A stretch of DNA of 64,000 nt from assembly GCF_000296465.1 (NCBI RefSeq), contig NZ_JH815204.1:681681-745680 (forward strand), given 5' to 3'. This stretch comes from Barnesiella intestinihominis YIT 11860 (GTDB lineage: Bacteria > Bacteroidota > Bacteroidia > Bacteroidales > Barnesiellaceae). Under the pieces are notes generated by a model, which saw nothing but the letters and a program-made list of their open reading frames with translations, was not told the DNA's origin and ran no database searches. Shown piece by piece: positions 17,412 through 27,015 of this stretch (position 1 is the stretch's first letter; the number at the start of each line of letters is the position of its first letter). Position numbers and translations under genes: made by a program.

Positions 17412-19199
17412 ATGAAAAATATACGCAATTTTTGTATTATTGCACATATAGACCACGGAAAAAGTACCCTGGCCGATCGCTTGTTGGAGTATACCAAAAC
17501 CATTGCAGACAAAGATTTACAGGATCAAGTTCTCGACAATATGGATTTGGAACGAGAACGGGGAATTACGATCAAAAGTCATGCAATACAGATGGAATAT
17601 ATTTACAAGGGTGAAAAGTATATTCTGAATCTTATAGACACTCCGGGGCACGTGGATTTCTCTTATGAGGTTTCTCGGTCTATTGCCGCATGTGAAGGTG
17701 CATTGCTTATCGTCGATGCCTCTCAGGGAATACAAGCACAGACTATTTCCAATCTGTATATGGCGATTGAACATGACTTGGAAATCATACCGGTTGTCAA
17801 TAAAGTAGATTTGGATAGCGCTCGTCCCGATGAAGTAGAAGACCAAATTATTGATTTGCTGGGGTGTAAACGGGAAGAAATTATACGTGCCAGCGGAAAA
17901 ACAGGACAGGGGGTCGAAGATATTCTTTCGGCTATTATAGAACGGGTAAATCCTCCTCAGGGAGATGTGGATGCACCGTTACAGTGCCTTATTTTCGATT
18001 CTGTATTTAACTCATTCAGAGGAATTATCGCTTATTTCAAAATTTGTAACGGACGAATAAAAACCGGCGATAAGGTAAAATTCGTTGCGACCGGAAAAGA
18101 GTATGAGGCCGATGAGATAGGTGTTTTGAAATTGGATATGGTTCCTCGAAAAGAGTTGTCGGCCGGCGATGTAGGATACATTATTTCCGGAATAAAAACG
18201 TCCAGAGAGGTGAAAGTGGGAGATACGATTACCCATATAGAGCGACCGTGTTCTTCGGCAATCGATGGATTCGAAGAAGTTAAGCCTATGGTCTTTGCCG
18301 GAGTGTATCCCATCGAAACAGAAGATTTTGAGAACCTGAGAGCTTCATTGGAAAAGCTGCAATTAAACGATGCATCCTTGACTTTTCAACCTGAATCATC
18401 TGCGGCTTTGGGCTTTGGTTTCCGATGTGGCTTTTTGGGGCTGCTCCATATGGAAATTATTCAGGAAAGATTGGATAGAGAATTCAATATGGACGTTATT
18501 ACCACGGTTCCGAATGTTTCTTATAAGGTTTACGATAAGAAAGGTGCAATGGTGGAGGTTCATAATCCTTCTGGATTGCCAGATCCTACGTTGATAGATC
18601 ATATCGAAGAACCTTATATACGGGCATCGGTCATTACTTCGACCGACTACATCGGACCTATTATGACTTTGTGTCTGGGGAAGCGTGGAGAGCTGGTCAA
18701 GCAGGAATATATATCGGGGAATAGAGTAGAGATTATCTACGATATGCCGTTAGGAGAAATTGTCATTGATTTCTATGATAAACTTAAAAGTATATCGAAA
18801 GGGTATGCTTCTTTCGATTATCATATTCATGATTTCAGGGAGTCTAAATTGGTCAAACTCGATATTCTTTTAAACGGGGAGTCGGTGGATGCTTTGTCGA
18901 CGTTGACGCACGTAGACAATGCGGTAACTTTTGGACGAAGAATGTGTGAAAAGTTGAAAGAGCTTATTCCTCGCCAGCAATTCGAGATCGCTATTCAGGC
19001 CGCAATCGGGGCTAAAATTATAGCCAGAGAAACGATCAAACCAGTGCGTAAAGATGTTACGGCAAAATGTTATGGCGGTGATATTAGCCGGAAACGAAAA
19101 CTGTTGGAAAAACAGAAAAAAGGGAAAAAGCGTATGAAACAAATCGGTTCGGTAGAAGTGCCTCAAAAAGCATTTCTAGCGGTATTGAAACTCGATTAG
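17412..19199 (+). CDS. lepA: Elongation factor 4 (LepA), ribosome-associated GTPase
   Basis: A 595-residue translational GTPase. Start ATG 17412 gives the standard opening [19 protein letters not shown] (G1 loop AHIDHGKST); the longer in-frame extension to 17358 overlaps the promoter. G2 [10 protein letters not shown]3 DTPGHVDF and G4 NKVD follow, then the EF-G-like domains and the LepA-specific C-terminal domain ([24 protein letters not shown]). It acts on ribosomes in initiation or back-translocation under stress. Full length. Confidence 0.96.
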   Translation: MKNIRNFCIIAHIDHGKSTLADRLLEYTKTIADKDLQDQVLDNMDLERERGITIKSHAIQMEYIYKGEKYILNLIDTPGHVDFSYEVSRSIAACEGALLIVDASQGIQAQTISNLYMAIEHDLEIIPVVNKVDLDSARPDEVEDQIIDLLGCKREEIIRASGKTGQGVEDILSAIIERVNPPQGDVDAPLQCLIFDSVFNSFRGIIAYFKICNGRIKTGDKVKFVATGKEYEADEIGVLKLDMVPRKELSAGDVGYIISGIKTSREVKVGDTITHIERPCSSAIDGFEEVKPMVFAGVYPIETEDFENLRASLEKLQLNDASLTFQPESSAALGFGFRCGFLGLLHMEIIQERLDREFNMDVITTVPNVSYKVYDKKGAMVEVHNPSGLPDPTLIDHIEEPYIRASVITSTDYIGPIMTLCLGKRGELVKQEYISGNRVEIIYDMPLGEIVIDFYDKLKSISKGYASFDYHIHDFRESKLVKLDILLNGESVDALSTLTHVDNAVTFGRRMCEKLKELIPRQQFEIAIQAAIGAKIIARETIKPVRKDVTAKCYGGDISRKRKLLEKQKKGKKRMKQIGSVEVPQKAFLAVLKLD

Positions 19200-19278
19200 G
19201 GTAAATCGGTTTCTTTTTTTCGTCATTGGAAAACCGTAAAAGGCTTTCTTTGTTTAAATTACAAATACGGAATGTTAT

Positions 19279-20628
19279 ATGGATAGCTTATATGCCATAA
19301 AAAAGTCGATTAAAAATTATGCCAGCGGAGGTAATGTTTTGATAGTGGCGACATTGTTGGCTTTTATCATCGCTAATTCTCCGATTGCCGATATGTATTT
19401 TTCTTGGTGGGCACAACCTATATCTTTACAGTTGGGGGATTTCAACTTATTTAGCCATAATGGGCATCCTATGACCGTAATGGAATTTATCAACGATGCA
19501 TTGATGGCGATTTTCTTTTTTTCTATCGGACTGGAAATAAAGAGAGAGGTATTGGTTGGAGAGTTGACGTCCATAAAGCAAGCATTATTACCGATCGTTG
19601 CCGCTATTGGTGGAATGGTTATTCCTGTTTTATTATTTATGTATATTGGCAGAGGCAGTGATTTCCTGAGAGGGAGCGCCATTCCTATGGCGACAGATAT
19701 TGCTTTTTCGTTGGGCGTTTTGGCTATGTTGGGAAAAAGAGTCCCCATTTCCTTGAAAATATTCCTAACAACATTGGCGGTGGTCGATGACATAGGAGGT
19801 ATATTGGTTATTGCGATTTTCTATTCCAGTCATATATCGGTTACTTACTTGTTTTATGCTGCCGGCATATTTTTGATTTTATGGTTGGGCGGACGTGCCG
19901 GAATCAATAGTAAAATGTTCTATTTCATACTTGGCGGTGTAGTTTGGTTTTTATTCTTAAATTCAGGTATTCACCCTACGATAGCCGGTGTATTAGTGGC
20001 TTTTTGTATTCCCGCTAAACCGGTATTGGCGACTACTCGTTTTATCAGTACGATTCGAGATGAAATAGCTAATTTCCCGCAGGAACAGTTTCATGGGGAC
20101 AGCGATAGCTCGATAATGCTCTCCAAAGATCAAATAAACTGTTTGAAGAGTATAGAATCTGCATCCGATAAAGTGATAAGCCCGTTACAAGACCTTGAAG
20201 ATACATTGCATCCGGTGATCAACTATCTTATTATCCCTTTATTCGCTTTTGCCAATGCAGGGATCGTTTTGTCGGGAATAGAATTGTCTTCGTTATTTAC
20301 GGGTATTAGTTTGGCCGTTTTTGTCGGGTTGTTGTTCGGAAAATTTGTGGGTATCTTTTTCTCTTCTTGGTTAATCATTAAACTGAAAATTGTTCCGATG
20401 CCGACACACTCTACATGGAAGTCGTTAGCGGCAGTATCTGTGTTGGGTGGTATTGGTTTTACAGTATCTTTGTTTATTGCAAATCTTTCTTTTGGTAATA
20501 TGGGGCCAGAAGGAATAGAATTGTTGGAGCATGCGAAACTCGGTATTGTAATGGGGTCTCTCGTATCCGGTATTTTAGGATATATCTTACTCAACCTGTT
20601 TTTACCGAAGCAACAAGAAGTCGAGTAG
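19279..20628 (+). CDS. nhaA: Na+/H+ antiporter NhaA
   Basis: A 449-residue membrane protein with about twelve hydrophobic segments. The NhaA signatures are clear: IFFFSIGLEIKREVLVGEL, GSAIPMATDIAFSLGVLAML and the ion-binding pair in TLAVVDDIGGILVIAIFY (equivalent to Asp163/Asp164 of E. coli NhaA). The C-terminal half has GIGFTVSLFIANLSF. There is a longer hydrophilic loop near residues 255-310 than in E. coli, so it is ~60 residues longer. It exports sodium in exchange for protons in pH and salt homeostasis. Its end is 5 nt from the converging permease gene. Confidence 0.95.
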   Translation: MDSLYAIKKSIKNYASGGNVLIVATLLAFIIANSPIADMYFSWWAQPISLQLGDFNLFSHNGHPMTVMEFINDALMAIFFFSIGLEIKREVLVGELTSIKQALLPIVAAIGGMVIPVLLFMYIGRGSDFLRGSAIPMATDIAFSLGVLAMLGKRVPISLKIFLTTLAVVDDIGGILVIAIFYSSHISVTYLFYAAGIFLILWLGGRAGINSKMFYFILGGVVWFLFLNSGIHPTIAGVLVAFCIPAKPVLATTRFISTIRDEIANFPQEQFHGDSDSSIMLSKDQINCLKSIESASDKVISPLQDLEDTLHPVINYLIIPLFAFANAGIVLSGIELSSLFTGISLAVFVGLLFGKFVGIFFSSWLIIKLKIVPMPTHSTWKSLAAVSVLGGIGFTVSLFIANLSFGNMGPEGIELLEHAKLGIVMGSLVSGILGYILLNLFLPKQQEVE

Positions 20629-20629
20629 G

Positions 20630-20672
20630 GCGCTTATTCGAATTTTATAGATTTGGCCGGGCGAATAAGCGC
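20630..20672. repeat. Inverted repeat at the junction of converging genes
   Basis: GCGCTTATTCG (20630-20640) and CGAATAAGCGC (20662-20672) form an 11-bp perfect inverted repeat with a 21-nt loop. It spans the last codons and stop of the permease gene and begins just after nhaA. No T-run follows on either strand, so it is not a classical terminator, but it may end or stabilise both messages. Confidence 0.55.
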
Positions 20673-21881
20673 AACCAAATAGGAAGGTGCGATCAACATC
20701 AAAACCGATACAAGCATGCAGCCGATGTTCAACCATAAAACGTACCAAAAATTTATTTCGATAGGAACATAAGGCACGTAGTATGCTTCGGGATTGAGTG
20801 TTACAATGTGAAAGTGTCGTTGAATCAGGCATAAGACGACACCAATAATATTTCCCCATATCATACCTTTCCCGACAAGGAAAACCGATACGTATAAAAA
20901 TATTTTCCGAATAGAGGTATTGTTCGCTCCTAATGCTTTCAATATGCCAATCATATTCGCTCGTTCCAATATAATAATGAGCAATCCTGAAATCATGGTA
21001 AAGCCAGATACGGCAGCCATGAGAATAAGTATGATCCAGACGTTCATATCGAGTAAATCGAGCCAGCCGAAAAAGACCGGATTCAATGTGCGAATGGATT
21101 GAGGATAATAATGTGTTCCATAATCATCGGGACGGTCTATTAATTGTGTATATAGTTCATATGCTATGTCGTCGGCTCTATCGAAATCTTTTACCATTAG
21201 TTCTATTTCGCTATACTGGTCGGGATTCCAATCGTTAAGGCGTTGAACATGTCTTACATCTCCGATAATCAACAGTTTGTCATAATCCGAAAAATCGGTC
21301 TGATATATTCCTGAAATAGAAAATCGTCGAGCTCTTACTTGCTCTTGGATAAAGTAGCAGTATATTTTATCCCCGATATGCAGGTCCAATTTATCTGCTA
21401 TGGTTTTGGAAACGAGGACTTCGTTGGATATTATTGAGTCTTGAATTTTGGGTAAACAGCCATCGACCAGATATTTCTTGAAAAAAGACCAGTTATAGTC
21501 GGGGGTAACTCCTTTCAGAACCGTTCCCATAAAATCGGTATCGGTCTTTATCATACCCAGTTTGGTCCCGATAGGATCTATTTTTGTGATGTCATCGCGG
21601 TCTGACAGTATTTCACGCAGACTATCGGTATATTGAATCGGCTGCTTTTCGTAAGTCATGTTATTATCGAATGACGTTATCTGAATGTGTGCGCCGAATC
21701 CTACAACTTTGCTTCGGATTTCTTTTTTAAAACCGATGACAATCGCAACCGACAGTATCATTATGGCTAATCCTAGCGCAACACCGGCCACAGCTACACG
21801 TACGGCCGGTGGGGTAGCTTTTTTTCGATGCTGTTTGTCGAAATGTATGCGATTAGCAATATATAATTTCCAATTATTCAT
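20634..21881 (-). CDS. FtsX/LolC-E-like ABC transporter permease
   Basis: A 415-residue permease with the LolC/LolE layout. A basic cytoplasmic N-terminus holds IANRIHFD. Transmembrane segment 1 lies near 28-50 (VALGLAIMILSVAIVIGF), followed by a large periplasmic domain (~55-270) and three C-terminal membrane helices (WIILILMAAVSGFTMISGLL, FLYVSVFLVGKGMIWG, YVLWLNIGCMLVSVLML). The segment ILERANMIGILKALGANNTSIR before the third helix is the FtsX coupling motif. Lol permeases move lipoproteins toward the outer membrane. The ATPase partner (LolD) is not adjacent. The start overlaps the stop of the aminotransferase gene by 8 nt. Confidence 0.85.
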   Translation of the reverse strand: MNNWKLYIANRIHFDKQHRKKATPPAVRVAVAGVALGLAIMILSVAIVIGFKKEIRSKVVGFGAHIQITSFDNNMTYEKQPIQYTDSLREILSDRDDITKIDPIGTKLGMIKTDTDFMGTVLKGVTPDYNWSFFKKYLVDGCLPKIQDSIISNEVLVSKTIADKLDLHIGDKIYCYFIQEQVRARRFSISGIYQTDFSDYDKLLIIGDVRHVQRLNDWNPDQYSEIELMVKDFDRADDIAYELYTQLIDRPDDYGTHYYPQSIRTLNPVFFGWLDLLDMNVWIILILMAAVSGFTMISGLLIIILERANMIGILKALGANNTSIRKIFLYVSVFLVGKGMIWGNIIGVVLCLIQRHFHIVTLNPEAYYVPYVPIEINFWYVLWLNIGCMLVSVLMLIAPSYLVALIRPAKSIKFE

Positions 21882-23079
21882 TAATGGTGCGGCCGGGGTA
21901 TGTTTCTAATGCTTTTTGTAAAACGATTAGAGCTTTTGATAGTTCTTCTTTTTCCAGTACATAGGCTAAACGAACTTCGTTTTTCCCCAATCCGGGCGTG
22001 GTATAGAACCCTGAGGCGGGAGCCATAAATATGGTTTGTCCTTCGTACTCGAATTCAGATAAACACCATTCACAGAATTTATCGGCATTATCTACCGGTA
22101 ATCGAGCCACGGTGTAGAATGCTCCCATAGGGATAGGGGAGTAACACCCCGGAATTCGGTTTAAACCGTCAATTAGGTGTTTACGCCGTTCTACATACTC
22201 GTTATAGGTAGAAAGCATATAACTTTCGGGAGCATCGATAGAGGCTTCGGCTACGATTTGTCCTAAAAGCGGTGGACTGAGTCTGGCCTGACAGAATTTC
22301 ATAACACTCTTTTTTAATTCTTTATGTCGAGTGATCAGGGCTCCTATGCGAATTCCGCATTCGCTGTATCTTTTTGAAACGGAATCTATTAACACTACCT
22401 GTTCTTCAATCCCTTCTAAGTGGAAAGCCGATATATAGGGCGCTCCTGTATAGCAAAATTCCCGATATACTTCGTCGGAGAATAGGAACAAATCATATTT
22501 CTTTACCAGATCCCGTATTTGGTTCATTTCTCTTTGGGTGTATAAGTACCCTGTGGGATTATTGGGATTACAGATTAGTATAGCCTTAGTTTTTGGCGTA
22601 ATTAGAGATTCGAATTTTTCGATAGAAGGTAATGCGAAGCCTTCTTCAATAGAAGAGGGTAAAGTTTTGATTACTGCTCCGGCCGAGATAGCGAATGCCA
22701 TGTAGTTGGCGTATGCCGGTTCTGGAACAATAATTTCATCGCCGGGGTCCAGACAAGCCATGAATGAGAATAATACAGCCTCAGAGCCTCCTGTGGTGAT
22801 GATTATATCATCGGCTGTCACATGAATATGGAATTTGTCATAATATTGGACTAACTTTTCCCGAAGGCTTTTTATGCCTTCACTAGGACTGTATTCCAGT
22901 ATTCGGCGATGCATGTGCCGTAACGCATCCAACCCTATTTGAGGAGTCGGCAAATCGGGTTGCCCGATGTTTAGATGAAAAACTTTTATTCCTTTTTCTT
23001 TGGCTTTGTTGGCGAGAGGGACAAGTTTTCGTATAGGAGAGGCCGGCATGACTTCGCCTCTATGAGAGATTGTGGGCAT
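21874..23079 (-). CDS. PLP-dependent aminotransferase, class I/II (aspartate aminotransferase-like)
   Basis: A 401-residue fold-type I aminotransferase. Visible motifs: NIGQPDLPTP, ITTGGSEAVLF (cofactor phosphate region), NPNNPTGYLYT, LFSDEVYREF (Asp binding the pyridine N), the PLP lysine in LIDSVSKRYSECGIRIG and the C-terminal Arg in NEVRLAYVLE for the substrate carboxylate. Family members use aspartate, aromatic or other amino acids, and the exact substrate cannot be told. It is the first gene of a two-gene operon with the LolC/E-like permease, an unrelated neighbour. A -7 box TATCTTTG is on the minus strand at 23164-23157. Confidence 0.88.
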   Translation of the reverse strand: MPTISHRGEVMPASPIRKLVPLANKAKEKGIKVFHLNIGQPDLPTPQIGLDALRHMHRRILEYSPSEGIKSLREKLVQYYDKFHIHVTADDIIITTGGSEAVLFSFMACLDPGDEIIVPEPAYANYMAFAISAGAVIKTLPSSIEEGFALPSIEKFESLITPKTKAILICNPNNPTGYLYTQREMNQIRDLVKKYDLFLFSDEVYREFCYTGAPYISAFHLEGIEEQVVLIDSVSKRYSECGIRIGALITRHKELKKSVMKFCQARLSPPLLGQIVAEASIDAPESYMLSTYNEYVERRKHLIDGLNRIPGCYSPIPMGAFYTVARLPVDNADKFCEWCLSEFEYEGQTIFMAPASGFYTTPGLGKNEVRLAYVLEKEELSKALIVLQKALETYPGRTINE

Positions 23080-23240
23080 ATTTTTTAATTTAATATAGAC
23101 TAACCTGTGAAATATGCGATATCAAACGGGGTGTCTATTTTTTTATTTTTAAAGTACAAAGATAAGAATTTTACTTTTTTCTTCCCTTATGGAGATAGTA
23201 GAATATGAAGAGAGAAGTCGTAAAATAGAATAAATGATGC

Positions 23241-23248
23241 TATATTTG
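23241..23248 (+). promoter_or_regulatory. -7 box of the yip1-like/smpB operon
   Basis: TATATTTG followed by CG, 28 nt before the ATG at 23277. No clear -33 element was seen. Confidence 0.5.
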
Positions 23249-23276
23249 CGTACAAATATAGAAATACAGCAGTTTT

Positions 23277-23837
23277 ATGGACGATTTGAAGCATCTCTTT
23301 TTGCTTATTGTTTCTCCCGGGAAGACATGGCAAAAAATGGATAAAGTGCCGTATGCGACACAAATATTTTTGAATCAATTCCTATATCCGTTTATGGGAA
23401 TAACTGCGATAGTATCCTTTTTAGGATATTTTTTTAACGATGCTTCTTTACCGAGAGCCTTGCAGTTGGCGATCGTGGAATTTGTGAAATTTTTTGCCGG
23501 CTTCTATGCTCTTGTATATGTAATGAAAATTTTTTCGACTTACATGTTGGAGGTTTTGCAACCAGAGTCTCGTATAAAACGTTTTGTCGGATACACATTA
23601 GCATTGTATATGTTGTTTGATATTTTCATTTTTGTTATCCGATTGTTTATAGAACTTCCATCTATAGTCGATTTTTTACCCCTTCTGTTAGCCTATGTGA
23701 TTTGGAACAGTCAAAGGTATATGGAAATTCCAGATCAAAAAAATATTTTATACGTAGTGGCTACAACCATATTATTTCTTGTTATACCTTTGTCCATTCA
23801 GAAACTGTTGTACTTTTTGATGCCCGGATTGATTTAA
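23277..23837 (+). CDS. Yip1-like membrane protein
   Basis: A 186-residue protein with about five hydrophobic helices (around 30-50, 68-88, 105-128, 130-145, 155-175) after a short cytoplasmic start with the pattern [12 protein letters not shown], which resembles the W-containing opening of Yip1-domain proteins. The function in bacteria is unknown. It precedes smpB by 11 nt and is probably co-transcribed with it. Confidence 0.65.
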   Translation: MDDLKHLFLLIVSPGKTWQKMDKVPYATQIFLNQFLYPFMGITAIVSFLGYFFNDASLPRALQLAIVEFVKFFAGFYALVYVMKIFSTYMLEVLQPESRIKRFVGYTLALYMLFDIFIFVIRLFIELPSIVDFLPLLLAYVIWNSQRYMEIPDQKNILYVVATTILFLVIPLSIQKLLYFLMPGLI

Positions 23838-23848
23838 TTAGTATAGAA

Positions 23849-24301
23849 ATGAAGTTACCACAAATAAATATAAAAAATAAGAGGGCGAGTTTCGATTATG
23901 AATTGCTCGATACCTTTCATGCGGGAATTGTGCTGTCTGGAACTGAAATAAAGTCAATTCGGTGGGGTAAGGCCGGGCTGACGGACTCTTTTTGTTACAT
24001 CAATAATGGAGAAATCTGGATAAAAAATATGTATATAGCCGAGTATTTCTATGGTTCTTATAACAATCATTCTTCTCGGCGAGACAGAAAGCTTTTATTA
24101 ACTCATAAAGAAATTCAGAAAATAGAGAGGGCTGCCAAAGAATCGGGGTTTTCAATAATACCGACACGAGTTTTTATTAATGAGAAGGGATTGGCAAAAG
24201 TGGTTATTGCTATCGCTAAGGGTAAAAAAGAATATGATAAGCGAGATTCGATTAAGGAGAGAGAGGATAAACGGCAAATGGATCGAATGTTTAAGCGTTA
24301 G
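23849..24301 (+). CDS. smpB: SsrA-binding protein SmpB
   Basis: A 150-residue beta-barrel RNA-binding protein that carries tmRNA to stalled ribosomes. The start is ATG 23849 ([20 protein letters not shown]); the frame is open further upstream, but that part is in the preceding gene. Motifs: [23 protein letters not shown] (with a 20-residue stretch typical of SmpB), [17 protein letters not shown] and the basic C-terminal tail [17 protein letters not shown], which folds into the decoding centre. The tmRNA gene is not in the window. The end overlaps the converging methyltransferase gene by 11 nt. Confidence 0.96.
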   Translation: MKLPQINIKNKRASFDYELLDTFHAGIVLSGTEIKSIRWGKAGLTDSFCYINNGEIWIKNMYIAEYFYGSYNNHSSRRDRKLLLTHKEIQKIERAAKESGFSIIPTRVFINEKGLAKVVIAIAKGKKEYDKRDSIKEREDKRQMDRMFKR

Positions 24302-25496
24302 TCGCTCTCTTGCAGATAATTAATACTTTGTTGTCATTCGATAGGGTTGTGGCGAAAAGATATAAATCACCTCCGTCCTTGGTCTTTAACTTTTTCTGTA
24401 ATTCTGCTGTGGTTAGGGGAAAATTACGTGTCGATAGGTTTGTCTGAGGATATTTCGTTTTGATATCTTTTATATTTTTCGAATTGAATGTAACTGTTTC
24501 TATGATCTCAAATTTCCGTCCCGGAAAATTAGAGATGTAGTTGTCCGAAGTATATAAATGGCTATTGGTTTGTAACTTTTCTATGTTATATTCAATAGCG
24601 ATAGATTTATAAGCTCCTGCTTTGAGTATAGATGTGTTGGGCTCATAGAGGTATTTCTTTATACTTTTACAAAAAGTCGAGTAGGGAAGGCCTTTTTCTT
24701 GTTTTATTCCAAACGTGAAATCCGATATATTGTCAAAAGAATTGATTTGTATACAATGAATAATCGTATCTCGATCACTCGATTTTTCCGACTCGGTATC
24801 GATGACTAATAATAATTCCTTACATTCGTTTTTTACGGATACAACATGTACCTCTGAAATATCTGGTAAGAGAGAAAGGGTAGCTGTTATATCGACCATA
24901 GGAGATACCTTTATTATGATACGTTTCCCGCATTGGAAAAGTATAGGCATAAGCTCTATTACATTAGGCTCACATTCGTCGATAGCGAATATCCGTTTAT
25001 TGCAGGAGCCTCTTCTCGCAGGATCGATATATATATTTTGAAAATGTCGATCGTTATTTTGTAGAAAGTTTATGCAGTCGTCGTGCGTAACGGTTATGTT
25101 ATCGGTACATAAGTTTTTAAAGTTTTGTTTTGCCGCTCGGCAATATTCGGCTAATTGCTCCACATAAACTACGTGATCTGATTTTTGAGAAAAAAAGAAA
25201 CTGTCTACACCTAAGCCTCCGGTCAAATCGACAGTATCTCCCGGAATTATCAAATTTTGCTTATATCGTGCGGTCAGTTCCGAGGAACATTGTTCTGTCG
25301 ATAGAATAGATGGGAAAACAATATTCATGTTTGAAGCCCATGTAGGTAGCTTGTCGCGTATCTTTTTACGGGCTTCGATTTGTTGAATGGCCCAAGCTAC
25401 ATCAAAATCAGCTTGGATATTTTTCAACCGTAACTTATTAGTATCAAAATCAGAATATTCTAAAATAAAATCCTGAATAGATTTTTGGTACATCAT
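24291..25496 (-). CDS. Class I SAM-dependent methyltransferase, PG_1098 type with THUMP-like domain
   Basis: A 401-residue protein. An N-terminal helical part (1-75) is followed by a Rossmann methyltransferase with motif [15 protein letters not shown] (about 88-101), the acidic motif II YVEQ, and IYIDPARRG (about 156-164). Then comes a ferredoxin-like region, and a C-terminal THUMP-like domain carries [17 protein letters not shown] and [10 protein letters not shown]. This arrangement is that of the Porphyromonas PG_1098 family. The substrate is not established; the THUMP-like domain suggests RNA. A second Met directly follows the first, so the start may be 25493. Confidence 0.8.
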   Translation of the reverse strand: MMYQKSIQDFILEYSDFDTNKLRLKNIQADFDVAWAIQQIEARKKIRDKLPTWASNMNIVFPSILSTEQCSSELTARYKQNLIIPGDTVDLTGGLGVDSFFFSQKSDHVVYVEQLAEYCRAAKQNFKNLCTDNITVTHDDCINFLQNNDRHFQNIYIDPARRGSCNKRIFAIDECEPNVIELMPILFQCGKRIIIKVSPMVDITATLSLLPDISEVHVVSVKNECKELLLVIDTESEKSSDRDTIIHCIQINSFDNISDFTFGIKQEKGLPYSTFCKSIKKYLYEPNTSILKAGAYKSIAIEYNIEKLQTNSHLYTSDNYISNFPGRKFEIIETVTFNSKNIKDIKTKYPQTNLSTRNFPLTTAELQKKLKTKDGGDLYLFATTLSNDNKVLIICKRATNA

Positions 25497-25652
25497 ATTT
25501 ACAAATATACAAATTATATATCGAATTAAAGAGTTTGTGGAGGATATATTATTATTTGAATTAAATTTGTCCTATAATTTGTATTATGTTAAATAAAATA
25601 TTAGAGATATTAATTTAATAAAATGAAAAACAGCTATTTATATACTTACAAG

Positions 25653-25685
25653 AAATCCGGTTCACATGAAATGTGAACCGGATTT
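25653..25685 (-). terminator. Terminator after the gyrA-TPR operon
   Basis: A perfect 15-bp stem (AAATCCGGTTCACAT/ATGTGAACCGGATTT) with a 3-nt loop, 30 nt after the TPR gene stop. The stem ends in AAA/TTT, so it could work in both directions. Confidence 0.85.
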
Positions 25686-25714
25686 CCCTATGAATTATCT
25701 ATGCAATGCGAAAA

Positions 25715-26980
25715 TTATTGACCTTCAATAGCTTTTAATTTTTCTGCATCGTTCAAATTATAATAGATATTACGTAATGCATATTTATAGTCGGGTTCGT
25801 CCGGTTTCAATTCATATGCTTTTTCGTAATAAGGACGAGATTTCTCAAACAAAGGAAGAACTTCTTTTTCTCTTGCTTCTGTATATTTCGCATTGTCTGT
25901 TATCGTGCTGATTTCATTATTTTTTTGAACAGCCAGATTAAAATAAACACGTCCTATGCTGCCCAAAGCATCGGCATAAGATGGATTTATGGAGATTGCC
26001 TTCTCAAAACATTCTATGGATTGATCGTACTTTTTCTGGGATTCATACAGATTTCCTTTTACATTCCAATATTCTGCATTGTTAGGTTCGTCGGCCAATA
26101 CAGATTCGAGTGTAGCTATGGCTTCATCGTATTTCCCGCTAAATATATAAAGATTGATCAACTTCAATGTGTAGGTATTCTCTTTCTGCATTTTGGTATT
26201 TCCGTTCTCGTCTTTCACTTCAACCATTTCGTTTTTGAATAGTTTTTCACCTTCTTGAAGTGTTTTAATCAGATTGGCCGTATCTTGTGTCATCTCATAT
26301 TCATATACGAGATATTTATAGATATCGTTTTGATTGTATCCATTTCCTTTTGCTTCGTTCAACGCTTTTATGGCTAATGTCGTATCATTGGTTTGAAGTG
26401 CTGCCAGTGCCCTGTTAAATTCTAAAATAGCCAGAGTTGAATCTGCCGGAAGGCCTTCTTTTTCGCCTTTCATGATAGACATCTTAGGAATATTTAGATA
26501 GATACCCCACACATCGTATGCTTTTTTATACTCTTTTTGTGTGAAATAATAAACTCCTGCATTGGCATATCCATCGATGTTTTGTTTTAATGTTTTTCTT
26601 ATGTCTTTGACATATCGGGGTTTGATTTTCCCTTTTTCGTTGGGCAAAGTGTCTAATGCGATGGCTTGAAGAAAATATTCATAACTTTTTACTAACGCAT
26701 CATACATTGGTCCGTCACCGTCTTTCAATGTCATTCCCAATGTTTTCTGAACATTGTCTTTTTCAAAATAAGAGTTTTCTACAAATCCCGCAACATACCA
26801 AGTTTTGGCATCGTCCTTAGTTTCTGGATTTGTTAGTGCTCCTTTAATATTATCACGGGCTTCCTGAAAGTTGGGTTTTTCCATTTTAGCTTCGCTAAAT
26901 GCCCTATTTACAGCTTTCTTTTGACCAAATGCGCAAATGATAGAAAGCAGTAATACTACCGTTAATGTTGTTTTTTTCAT
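25715..26980 (-). CDS. Secreted tetratricopeptide-repeat protein
   Basis: A 421-residue protein with a signal peptide (MKKTTLTVVLLLSIICAFGQ). It is rich in helix-turn-helix TPR units; the clearest are residues ~280-350, with the pattern AEYWNVKGNLYESQKKYDQS and ALGSIGRVYFNLAVQ, and the last near 385-405 (ARPYYEKAYELKPDEPDYKY-like). It should be a periplasmic scaffold for protein assembly. It lies 35 nt after gyrA on the same strand, so the two are likely co-transcribed. No enzyme motif was seen. Confidence 0.8.
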   Translation of the reverse strand: MKKTTLTVVLLLSIICAFGQKKAVNRAFSEAKMEKPNFQEARDNIKGALTNPETKDDAKTWYVAGFVENSYFEKDNVQKTLGMTLKDGDGPMYDALVKSYEYFLQAIALDTLPNEKGKIKPRYVKDIRKTLKQNIDGYANAGVYYFTQKEYKKAYDVWGIYLNIPKMSIMKGEKEGLPADSTLAILEFNRALAALQTNDTTLAIKALNEAKGNGYNQNDIYKYLVYEYEMTQDTANLIKTLQEGEKLFKNEMVEVKDENGNTKMQKENTYTLKLINLYIFSGKYDEAIATLESVLADEPNNAEYWNVKGNLYESQKKYDQSIECFEKAISINPSYADALGSIGRVYFNLAVQKNNEISTITDNAKYTEAREKEVLPLFEKSRPYYEKAYELKPDEPDYKYALRNIYYNLNDAEKLKAIEGQ

Positions 26981-27015
26981 TGCGTTTTTATTTTAAAAAT
27001 TAATTATATCTAAAT

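Noticed and set aside
17147-17614. A 155-codon frame over the rubrerythrin end, terminator and lepA start
   Set aside because: It runs through a strong terminator and two better-supported genes in other frames.
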